Positions 4,775 to 11,266 of a stretch of 11,266 bases of DNA are shown one piece after another (position 1 is the stretch's first letter; each line of letters opens with the position of its first letter). A program made the translations under genes and the position numbers. This DNA is from CAZWCX01 sp964632945 (lineage in GTDB: Bacteria > Planctomycetota > MHYJ01 > WSZJ01 > CAZWCX01): the NCBI GenBank assembly GCA_964632945.1, contig CAZWCX010000186.1:1-11266 (forward strand). The letters are read 5' to 3'. The notes beneath the pieces are model-generated. The model did no database searches and had not been told where the DNA came from. It saw only the letters and a program-made list of their open reading frames with translations.

Positions 4775-7700
4775 CTACCAACCGTTGTCCGGCACGCCGC
4801 CCAGGATCTGCAGGACCTCGCACGCGAGAGTCAACGAGACGCAAATCTGTTCGGCGGCATCGGCCGCGGCCGCCTCCGCCAGTCGTCCGCGCAGCCGCAA
4901 TCGCTCGGCGCAGGCGGCCTCCCCGCGGGCTCCCGAGCCTTCCAACAGCGCGAGCAAGGATTCCGCAAAGGCCCAGGATCGGCCCGCAACGCCCTCGATC
5001 ACGTCGAATCGATTGAGGTCTTCCTCGAGACGCTTCCGTTCGATTTCCTCGAGACGCAGGCTCGCCTGCGAGGACCCCGGCAGCAGAACCGCCCAGGGGC
5101 GGATGATCTCGGGCGTGACGGCCCAAACACTTTCCAGCTTTTCGAACGTCTTTTCCTGGGTTCCCAGGCGGGAGGCCAGATCCACCATGATCCGCAGAAC
5201 TTCGCGGCCGAGAGCGGAGTCCGGGTCCCGTTGTCGAGCCGCCAGACCGATCGCATCGAGGGACGGGGGGAAGGCGTCCACCCACGCGGGCGCCACTTCC
5301 GCAAGCTCCGTCTCTCCGCCGCGTCCGCCCGCAGGGGCCGCCTCCTCCCGGGCGGCGGAGGCCGCCCGCCGTTCCAGCAGACGAAGGTCCTCCTCCGGGA
5401 AGGGCAGATCGCTCACGAACGCGAGGCTGACCAGCCGAAGCTCGAGCAGCAGGTCCCCCACCCGACGCAGGGCCGCGGCGCGACCCCGGGGCGGGACCGC
5501 GAGCCGGTGGTGGGCATCCAGGATCCGTCGCAACAGCCGGAACTGCGCGGCCGACGGCCGGGGGAAGGTCTCCGCCAGGTACTTCCGCGCCTCTTCCGCC
5601 CAGGGACCGGCCGGCACGGATTCGACGTAGGCCGAATAGGCGCAGGCCGCGCGCAGGGGCTCCCCGATGCGGCGCCAGGCGAGGGCGGTTCCGAAGACGG
5701 CGTGGGGGTCCCGTTCCCGTTCCCCGGCACGGAACCGATCCAGCGCGCGGGCCGGATGGCCCGCCTCCAGGGCGACATGGCCCGCCTCGGTCCACAGCGC
5801 CCCCGCCGCCTTCCCGCCGGTCAGCAGGGCGACCGCCCGGGATTCCGCCTCGAGCGCGCGCCCCTGGGTGCGCAGCAACCGGAGCATCAACCGGTCCTTG
5901 TCGGACCCGTCCGGAAGGCGGGCAATGGATGCCTCCGCTCGTTCGGTCTCGCGCAGGACCAGCAGGACTTCCGCGCGCAACAATTCGACTCCGGGCGAAC
6001 CCGGCGCTTCCTTTTCGAGGGCGTCGAGATGACCGAGCGACTCGGACCAGCGTCCGGCCAAGGCGAGAATCCGCGCATGGGCGAGGCGGGCGACCGGGCT
6101 GCGTTCGAGGTCGACCGCCCGGCGCGCGTTTTCGAGCGCCGGGTCCAACTGCCACAGTGCGGCCTGCGCCTCGGCGATGCGCCGGAACACCTCCCCGCGG
6201 CTCTGGTCGGGGACGATCGCGGGTTGCAGCGCCTCGATCGTTTCGAGCGGTCGACCATCCGCGGAGAGCGCCGCCGCCCAAACCAGCCGTGCGTCGAGGT
6301 TGTCCGGATTGCCGGTCGTCAAATCGCCGGCCAGTTGAACGGCGTCGCGCACGCGACCGACCGCGAAGTAGGCCTGCGCGAGCGCCAGCGGGACGTCGGT
6401 CCGCTCCGGGGACTCCGCTCGCACGGCTTCGAGCGCCGGGATGGAAGCTTCCGGTCCCTGCAGCCGAAGTTCGGCCAGGGCCTTGCGCACTCGTGTTTCC
6501 CGATCGTCGGGGACGAGGGTGACCGCTTTCGCGTAAGCGGCGACCGCCTCCGCGAGTTTTTCCGGGCGACGCAGGTCGAGATGCCGCGCGAAGCGGCGCC
6601 AGCCGTCGACCTCCTCGGGAGCGAGCGTCACCGCCTCGCGGTACCATCGCTCGGCCGCGTCGAAATCGCCGCGCCGTTCCTCGAGCACGCCGAGGGCCAT
6701 CCGCACGAGACCGTTGGTGGGGTCGAGTCGCGCGACCGTCTCGAACCCTTCGCGCGCAAGCGCGTCATCCGCCAACTCGACTCCCGCGCCGCCCAGGTCG
6801 AGCCACGCGGCAACCATCTCGGGATCGAGCTTGAGGGCGTCGCGCAGGTAGCCGACTTGCCGCTTCACCCGCTCGCGCACGTCATTGTCCACCGGCTTGC
6901 CGTCGGGCCGTTCGTCCACGGCGATGCCGCGAGTGGGGTCGAGGGCCCGCGCAACCTTTTGCTCGACGATCGCGCCGGCACGGGCCTCGACGGACTTCCG
7001 GTAGTACCAGGCGGCATCGTGGAAGAAGAACGTGATGGAGTACCCGGCCAGTCCGACTCCGGCCAGGGTGGAGAGGACGATCCAGAGGTAATGCTTCATC
7101 CAGGCCACGGCGGCGCTGGGACCGGTCAGGATGACGCGTTCGTCGATCGAGGAGCGGAGCCGCTTGCAGGTCGCCTGCGGGCAGCCGGTGAGGGGCGTCC
7201 AACACTCCTTGTGGTAGACGGACCCGCAGGTTTCGCACGACTTCGTGATCGCGCCGGGGGCGATCCGGGAGCGGCAGATGCCGCAGTCCCCATACTCCTC
7301 GGTCGGGGCCATCGGCAACCCGTCGACGAAGGGCGGGGCCGGCGTGGGAAGGTCGGGGTCGACGACGAGCTGAAGCGGTTCCACGGGACCGCTCGCCCCG
7401 CCGGGGGTCGCCACCGGCGTGAGTCGGGCGGACGCCCTCGGGCGGATGGGCGTCGGCTTGCGCGGTTGGCGCGGCAGCGGCGGATCCGCCGGCGATTCCG
7501 GGACCGCCACGCGCGGCGCATCGGCAGCCGTCGGGGCGGCGGAAGGGCGGACGATCTTCCCCGCAGGCGGCGCCGCGACGCCCGCGGGACGCGCGCCGGG
7601 GGCAATCGGACGCTGGGTCTTGCGCCCGGCGGGACCGGGAGTCGGCGTCGAATCCGGTGCGGCCTTCGGCGGCGCGGACTTGGTCGGCGGATCCTGCGGC

Positions 7701-8707
7701 GACTCCAGCCGGGCCAGGAGCGACTCATAGTCGGGCTTTTCGATCCCGGCCGTCGGCGGCACGGGCGCGAGGGGGACGAGTTCCAAGGGGGGCTCCGGCA
7801 CGACGCGCGGCGCGGAGGGAGCCAACTCCAGCGGCGGTTCGGATGGGAGGGCCGGCGCGGGCGAAGACGGAGCCAACTCCAGGGGCGGTTCGGACGCGAC
7901 GGTCGGCGCGGGCGGGAGTGGCGCCAAGTTGAGCGCCGGTTCGATCGGGACGGCGGGCGCGAAGGCCGGATCCACCGGAGCGGTATCCACCGGAATCGGC
8001 GCTCCGACCGGCACGACCGGGATCGACACCGGGCTTGCCGATTCGATCCGGGTGGTATCGACGGGCAGGGGCACGGACTCGGAGGGCACGACGACGGCCG
8101 CTTCGGGTGCGACGGCGGGAGCCTCGGTCGGCGGCGGGATCGTCGCCGGAGACCCGGGGGACGTGGCACCGGGGTTCCCCGCGGCCGGAGAGTTCTCCGC
8201 AACCGGTTCCCCTGCAGAGGCCGGTTGCGCGTCGCCGGCGCCGGAAGGATCGCCGCCCCCGGAGGGTGACGTCGGGCCCTCGAGATACTTTTCCAGCGAC
8301 TCCCGGCGCATCAGGCCGGCAGACAAGATGACCTGACCGACCGAAGGAACGTGATCGGGCGCGAGCTTCTTCACTTCCGACCGGACCCGCTTGACCCGGG
8401 CCAAGTCCCGGGGAGACAGGGCGGCGTCGAGGAGCAACCGGCCCTCCAGGTCCCGGGGTTCCGCTGCGGGAAGCGTCGAATGCTCCTGGGCGGCGCGCCA
8501 GCCCTCGGCGAAGTCGCGATTGACGCACCCGCGCTCGAGCAGCCGGTCGATGCAGGCGGGATCGGCGGTCCCCGTCGCATCTCCGGAAGCCGCGAGGATG
8601 GCCGCCGCCTGGTCGGGCGACAGCGCTCCACGGTTCTGGAGGGTTTGGATCAGCAGGATGTCGGCGGGTGTAGGCATGCGCGGGTCCCGAGCAGGATCCG
8701 ACTTCAT
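4775..8707 (-). CDS. Large membrane-anchored TPR protein with RING-like zinc finger
   Basis: A 1310-aa protein. Residues about 12-143 form a helical domain also found in the upstream gene. Residues 144-470 are a Pro/Ala-rich linker with tandem repeats. Residues 475-514 hold a RING/PHD-like finger: C475-x2-C478-x12-C491-x2-C494-x4-H499-x2-C502-x6-C509-x4-C514, resembling the prokaryotic RING finger family. A single membrane segment lies at 541-562. Basic residues before it suggest the finger is cytosolic and the C-terminal part exported. Residues about 615-1000 contain multiple TPRs (for example 617-700 and 760-900), followed by a helical C-terminus with no recognised domain. The likely role is scaffolding or protein-protein interaction; no enzyme motif is seen. 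Start: the ATG at 8707 lacks an SD, and a TATACT -10 would place the transcript start near 8710. The ATG at 8677 (residue 11) aligns better with the paralogue's start and may be the true one. Confidence 0.88.
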   Translation of the reverse strand: MKSDPARDPRMPTPADILLIQTLQNRGALSPDQAAAILAASGDATGTADPACIDRLLERGCVNRDFAEGWRAAQEHSTLPAAEPRDLEGRLLLDAALSPRDLARVKRVRSEVKKLAPDHVPSVGQVILSAGLMRRESLEKYLEGPTSPSGGGDPSGAGDAQPASAGEPVAENSPAAGNPGATSPGSPATIPPPTEAPAVAPEAAVVVPSESVPLPVDTTRIESASPVSIPVVPVGAPIPVDTAPVDPAFAPAVPIEPALNLAPLPPAPTVASEPPLELAPSSPAPALPSEPPLELAPSAPRVVPEPPLELVPLAPVPPTAGIEKPDYESLLARLESPQDPPTKSAPPKAAPDSTPTPGPAGRKTQRPIAPGARPAGVAAPPAGKIVRPSAAPTAADAPRVAVPESPADPPLPRQPRKPTPIRPRASARLTPVATPGGASGPVEPLQLVVDPDLPTPAPPFVDGLPMAPTEEYGDCGICRSRIAPGAITKSCETCGSVYHKECWTPLTGCPQATCKRLRSSIDERVILTGPSAAVAWMKHYLWIVLSTLAGVGLAGYSITFFFHDAAWYYRKSVEARAGAIVEQKVARALDPTRGIAVDERPDGKPVDNDVRERVKRQVGYLRDALKLDPEMVAAWLDLGGAGVELADDALAREGFETVARLDPTNGLVRMALGVLEERRGDFDAAERWYREAVTLAPEEVDGWRRFARHLDLRRPEKLAEAVAAYAKAVTLVPDDRETRVRKALAELRLQGPEASIPALEAVRAESPERTDVPLALAQAYFAVGRVRDAVQLAGDLTTGNPDNLDARLVWAAALSADGRPLETIEALQPAIVPDQSRGEVFRRIAEAQAALWQLDPALENARRAVDLERSPVARLAHARILALAGRWSESLGHLDALEKEAPGSPGVELLRAEVLLVLRETERAEASIARLPDGSDKDRLMLRLLRTQGRALEAESRAVALLTGGKAAGALWTEAGHVALEAGHPARALDRFRAGERERDPHAVFGTALAWRRIGEPLRAACAYSAYVESVPAGPWAEEARKYLAETFPRPSAAQFRLLRRILDAHHRLAVPPRGRAAALRRVGDLLLELRLVSLAFVSDLPFPEEDLRLLERRAASAAREEAAPAGGRGGETELAEVAPAWVDAFPPSLDAIGLAARQRDPDSALGREVLRIMVDLASRLGTQEKTFEKLESVWAVTPEIIRPWAVLLPGSSQASLRLEEIERKRLEEDLNRFDVIEGVAGRSWAFAESLLALLEGSGARGEAACAERLRLRGRLAEAAAADAAEQICVSLTLACEVLQILGGVPDNGW
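7754..7942 (-). repeat. Tandem coding repeats in the Pro-rich linker
   Basis: Four successive units read EPALNLAPLPPAPTVAS, EPPLELAPSSPAPALPS, EPPLELAPSAPRVVP and EPPLELVPLAPVPP (residues 256-318 of the TPR-RING protein). The first two units are 17 residues (51 bases) and the third is 15. They look like an internally duplicated, extended Pro-rich spacer between the N-terminal domain and the zinc finger. Confidence 0.7.
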
Positions 8708-8716
8708 CCAGGGGAG

Positions 8717-8722
8717 AGTATA
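8717..8722 (-). promoter_or_regulatory. Candidate -10 element (TATACT) before the TPR-RING gene
   Basis: On the - strand, TATACT at 8722-8717 matches five of six -10 positions. No good -35 lies 16-18 bases upstream. Transcription would begin near 8710, nearly leaderless for the ATG at 8707 or with a leader of about 33 nt for the ATG at 8677. It suggests the large gene can be transcribed independently of the gene 198 bases upstream. Confidence 0.35.
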
Positions 8723-8858
8723 CCCGCCTCCCCCGCCGGCTTCCAGGATTCATGGCTCCGGGCTCTGCCCGCGAGCGCGTCCAGGGAGTTTCGGCCGGGA
8801 ATGGAACCGGGACCTGCGGCGCGGGGGTGATCGACCCTGCGATCCGACCGGGCCGGGA

Positions 8859-8874
8859 GCGGGCGCAAGCCCGC
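8859..8874. other. Perfect GC hairpin with tetraloop in the intergenic region
   Basis: GCGGGC (8859-8864) pairs with GCCCGC (8869-8874) around GCAA (TTGC on the - strand). It lies about 30 bases beyond the stop of the 260-aa gene in its direction of transcription. There is no T run, so it is not a standard terminator; it could protect or pause the mRNA 3' end. The rest of 8708-8905 shows no gene. Confidence 0.3.
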
Positions 8875-8905
8875 AGCGGGGCGGACGCCATGGCGCCGGA
8901 TCCGA

Positions 8906-9688
8906 TCAGGCGGGACCCTCGACCGGGCCCGTCGGATCCGGCTTCATCTCGAAGTCGAACATCAAGCGAAAATCGCGGCTGGTGGCAGGAGCTTCCGCCG
9001 GCGCCGACGGATCCTCGTCCGGCTCGCCGGACCCGGAGGAGGTGGAATTCCGGTTCGGGACCGGAACCGCGTTCACGACCGGGGAGGAGGGTACGGAAGG
9101 CGCGGATCCCCCCATGGACGGGATGAACACGGGCGCGACGGGCACTTCCTTGTCTCCCTGGCGCGCCACGACCGGTCGCCGGGGCGGCAGCGGACGCGCC
9201 TTGTACAGGCGCCGCGTCGCCGGGCGCAAGACGTTGGGACGGATCGGGAGCGCTTCCTCCGGGTCGGGGACGATCGTCCTCCCGGCCGCGTCGGCCGCCA
9301 TCGCCTCCTCCAGGGCTTCCCGCCGCAGGATGCCGAGGCGAAACAGCGTCTGCGCGATCGACGGCACGTCGTCCGGACTGATGCCGCGAACGTGATCCCG
9401 GACCCCACGGACCCTCGCCAGGTCTTTCGGGGTCGCCAGGCCGAGGCGCAGGAGTCGCAGTTCAAGGTCCTTTGGTTCGCCGAATCTCCAGGCCGGGTTC
9501 TCGAACACCGCAAGGAGTCCGTCCAGCAGGTCGCCGGCGATCCACCCCCGCTCGACGAGCCGACGAGCGCCGGAATCGGCGTCCAGGATCCCCGCCGCCT
9601 CCATCTCCTGCGCAAACTCCGCCCGCTGTTCGGGACGAAGGATCCGTCGCGATTCGAGAAGGCGAAGCAATTCATGGATCGGAATCAT
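8906..9688 (-). CDS. Hypothetical protein sharing the N-terminal domain of the TPR-RING protein
   Basis: A 260-aa protein of unknown function. Residues 1-135 form a helical domain clearly homologous to residues 12-143 of the downstream 1310-aa protein. Over residues 70-130 the two align without gaps with 29 of 61 identities by my count, including shared 'DLARV', 'VPS' and 'RRE' blocks. Residues 136-240 are Pro/Ser-rich and probably disordered. A conserved-looking 'RDFRLMFDFEMKPDP' tail lies at 238-252. There is no signal peptide, membrane segment or catalytic motif, so it is probably cytosolic. The ATG at 9688 has no strong SD. It lies 198 bases upstream of the TPR-RING gene on the same strand and diverges from the DUF418 gene. 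It may bind the same partner as the TPR-RING protein's N-terminus, or pair with that domain. Confidence 0.8.
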   Translation of the reverse strand: MIPIHELLRLLESRRILRPEQRAEFAQEMEAAGILDADSGARRLVERGWIAGDLLDGLLAVFENPAWRFGEPKDLELRLLRLGLATPKDLARVRGVRDHVRGISPDDVPSIAQTLFRLGILRREALEEAMAADAAGRTIVPDPEEALPIRPNVLRPATRRLYKARPLPPRRPVVARQGDKEVPVAPVFIPSMGGSAPSVPSSPVVNAVPVPNRNSTSSGSGEPDEDPSAPAEAPATSRDFRLMFDFEMKPDPTGPVEGPA

Positions 9689-9707
9689 CGGGACGCCGCT
9701 CGATTGC

Positions 9708-9739
9708 TTGTAAAGTCGTATCGATCTGCAGATGATCGA
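9708..9739. promoter_or_regulatory. Divergent intergenic region with inverted repeat and candidate promoter
   Basis: TCGATC (9721-9726) and GATCGA (9734-9739) form an inverted repeat with seven bases between, and the centre contains the palindrome ATCTGCAGAT (9724-9733). For the + strand, TTGTAA (9708-9713) and GATGAT (9731-9736) with a 17-base spacer are a weak promoter overlapping the repeat. This would suit an operator controlling the DUF418 gene or both divergent genes. Each element is only a modest match. Confidence 0.3.
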
Positions 9740-9804
9740 GCCCCTGGAGTATATCGTCCGGCACGGATCCGCGGCACGCAGAAAATCGCTACTTGGAGCC
9801 TGCC

Positions 9805-11118
9805 TTGGAAACCGATGGGGAACGCATCGTCCGCCCGGCGGGAGAGAGGCGGATCGTCTACCTCGACGTCCTTCGCGGCGTGGCGATTCTGGGGCTCCTC
9901 CCGGCGAACATCCCGCACTTCGCGCTCCCCACCGCCGACTCGGTCGCCTTCCGTCCCCCGGACCCGGCCTCCGCTGCGGACCGGTGGGTCTGGATGATCA
10001 CCCACTTCCTGGTCGACTACAAGTTCCTGTCGCTGTTTTCGCTGCTCTTCGGGGTCGGCATCCTGTTGATGCGACGCAGCTGCGAGCGGCGGGAGTTGCG
10101 CTTCGCCCCGGTCATGCTCCGACGGCTCGGCTTCCTGCTGCTGGTCGGCGCGCTGCACGGGATCCTGATCTGGTGGGGAGACGTGCTCACCTACTACGCC
10201 CTGCTCGGGATGGTGGTGTTCGCCGCCTCGGGATGGAAGCCGCGAACCCTGGAGCGTGTGGGGGTCTCCCTGCTGCTGGTGCCGGTGGTCGTGCTCGGAA
10301 TGCTGATCCCGCTGCTCGCGCTGGCGCACCTCCTGGGGGGCGGCGACGGCCCGGTTGCGCCGGGCCTGTCGACGGCAGGGCGTGTGCTCCCCGCCGTCGA
10401 CGGATCCTGGAGCGAGTTCTGGGCGGCGTTCCGGTTCGACGACCCGGCGTTCGAAACCGCGCTCTATCGGGAAGGATCGTTTCTCCGCATCACCGTGCTG
10501 CGTTCGCTCACCTGGTTCCTCGGCTTGGTCCCCGGCTTCGCCTACTACGGATGGCGGGTGGCGGGGCTGTTTCTGATCGGCATGGCCTGGGCGAAAGACG
10601 GGTGGTTCCTTGCGCCCGCGGAACGCCGGGAGTCGTTCCGGCAACTCGGCCGGACGGGGCTGTGGATCGGGCTGCCGCTGACGGTCCTTTCCTGCGGGCT
10701 CGTCCAGCTCGAGGTCGGGGGACATGCCGGAACGGCGGCAGCGGAGCTGGCCCACTACACCGGCAGCCTCGGGCTCGCGGCCGCCTATGCCGCCGCGGTC
10801 GGACTCGCGTGCGCCCGCGAGCGCCGGCCGCGCGCATTCGGTCCGCTCGGGGCGATCGGCCGCACCGCCTTTTCGAACTACCTGATGCAGTCGGTGGTCC
10901 TCACGCTCTTCTTTTACTCGTACGGCGCGGGTTTTTTCGGCATGCTGGACCGCCTGCAGTTGTGGATCGTGGCGGCCGCGGTGGGCGTCGCCCAGTGGCA
11001 TCTCAGCGCGATCTGGCTCGGCTGGTTCCGGCTCGGCCCGCTCGAGTGGCTCTGGCGATCCGTCACGCATCTCTCCCGGGCGGATCGATCCCGCGCCGGC
11101 GGAACCGCGTCCGCCTGA
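9805..11118 (+). CDS. DUF418 (YeiB-like) multi-pass membrane protein
   Basis: A 437-aa (or 441-aa) polytopic inner-membrane protein. 'RIVYLDVLRGVAILGLLPANI' near residues 16-36 is the family's N-terminal signature. At least eight hydrophobic segments follow. The C-terminal DUF418 block contains 'GPLGAIGRTAFSNYLMQSV', with 'GPLEWLWRSVTHL' near the end. There is no in-frame ATG or GTG near the beginning. TTG at 9805 has GGAG six bases upstream (9795-9798) and is preferred over TTG at 9793, which lacks an SD. DUF418 proteins are widespread; transport or envelope roles have been proposed, but the reaction is unknown. It diverges from the - strand block and has no visible partner downstream within the window. 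Confidence 0.9.
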   Translation: METDGERIVRPAGERRIVYLDVLRGVAILGLLPANIPHFALPTADSVAFRPPDPASAADRWVWMITHFLVDYKFLSLFSLLFGVGILLMRRSCERRELRFAPVMLRRLGFLLLVGALHGILIWWGDVLTYYALLGMVVFAASGWKPRTLERVGVSLLLVPVVVLGMLIPLLALAHLLGGGDGPVAPGLSTAGRVLPAVDGSWSEFWAAFRFDDPAFETALYREGSFLRITVLRSLTWFLGLVPGFAYYGWRVAGLFLIGMAWAKDGWFLAPAERRESFRQLGRTGLWIGLPLTVLSCGLVQLEVGGHAGTAAAELAHYTGSLGLAAAYAAAVGLACARERRPRAFGPLGAIGRTAFSNYLMQSVVLTLFFYSYGAGFFGMLDRLQLWIVAAAVGVAQWHLSAIWLGWFRLGPLEWLWRSVTHLSRADRSRAGGTASA

Positions 11119-11266
11119 ACCCTCCGCGGGCTCCCCGCGCGCCGATCCGCACGAGCACGTGCCGGCATGGGCCACGCGAGGATCCCGTTCGGCACGAGCG
11201 GCGGACTTCGGCCCGGACCTGGTCGGGGGGACGCCGAACACGGGTGTCCGGTGGCGACCGGATGGA

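Noticed and set aside
3602..8269. A 1555-codon open frame on the + strand
   Set aside because: It lies opposite the TPR-RING and SH3-like genes, whose frames show clear domains. Its product is Arg/Gly-rich with no domain, and high G+C naturally leaves antisense frames open.
8859..8874. Intrinsic terminator for the 260-aa gene
   Set aside because: The hairpin is perfect but no T run follows it on the - strand; it is kept only as an unassigned hairpin.
9685..11241. A 518-codon open frame on the - strand opposite the DUF418 gene
   Set aside because: It is a shadow of the DUF418 reading frame; its composition is hydrophilic, Arg/Glu/Gln-rich and without any domain.

Overview
The window is high-GC DNA (by eye about 70% G+C outside the first 115 bases). 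It looks like a scaffold from a draft or metagenome-derived genome, because it carries a 10-base N gap. Three things suggest a Planctomycetota-like or related bacterium: a secreted protein with an 'LxDGRVLxGRIV' SH3-like module, a RING-type zinc finger joined to a membrane anchor and TPRs, and a fused RDD/SpoIIM membrane protein. This is an inference from protein style; no phylogenetic marker is present.

Layout. Positions 1-909 hold no recognisable protein gene. They contain an AT-richer stretch with a very good sigma70-type promoter (65-92), followed about 20 bases later by an intrinsic terminator (115-143). Next comes an assembly gap (253-262). The sequence on its left (137 to about 210) is a G-biased, degraded copy of the sequence on its right (263 to about 337), so the gap is almost certainly spurious. 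The rest is a GC-rich, structure-prone leader that may encode a structured RNA. Two co-directional genes follow on the + strand with an 8-base overlap: an RDD-SpoIIM fusion (910-2778) and a class I SAM methyltransferase of the ArsM-like group (from 2771). Facing them on the - strand is a three-gene block read from right to left. It encodes a 260-aa protein with a helical domain (8906-9688), a 1310-aa protein with the same domain, a Pro-rich linker, a RING-like zinc finger, a membrane segment and TPRs (4775-8707), and a secreted SH3-like/TPR-like protein (3512-4765). Diverging from this block is a DUF418 multi-pass membrane protein (9805-11118).

Main discovery. The methyltransferase frame is interrupted by TGA at 3359-3361, but the same frame continues for 46 codons to a TGA at 3500-3502. 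Those 46 codons encode exactly the C-terminal segment this family normally has. The TGA falls, without a gap, on the Cys of the family's C-terminal 'W-x-x-C-(I/V)-x-G-A' region, which in ArsM proteins supplies a metalloid-binding thiol. A short hairpin (3373-3389) with apical loop GUC begins its loop 19 nt after the TGA, in the place expected of a bacterial SECIS element. Five of the six genes here end at TGA, so TGA is not globally reassigned. The best reading is a selenocysteine-containing methyltransferase of 243 aa. A point-mutation pseudogene or a base error are the alternatives.

How the genes may work together. The methyltransferase is translationally coupled to the RDD-SpoIIM membrane protein, but no functional link is evident. 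The - strand block looks like a small envelope-associated scaffold system: two proteins share an N-terminal domain, one of them bears a RING-like finger and a membrane-anchored TPR region, and the last gene encodes an exported partner. Its function is unknown.
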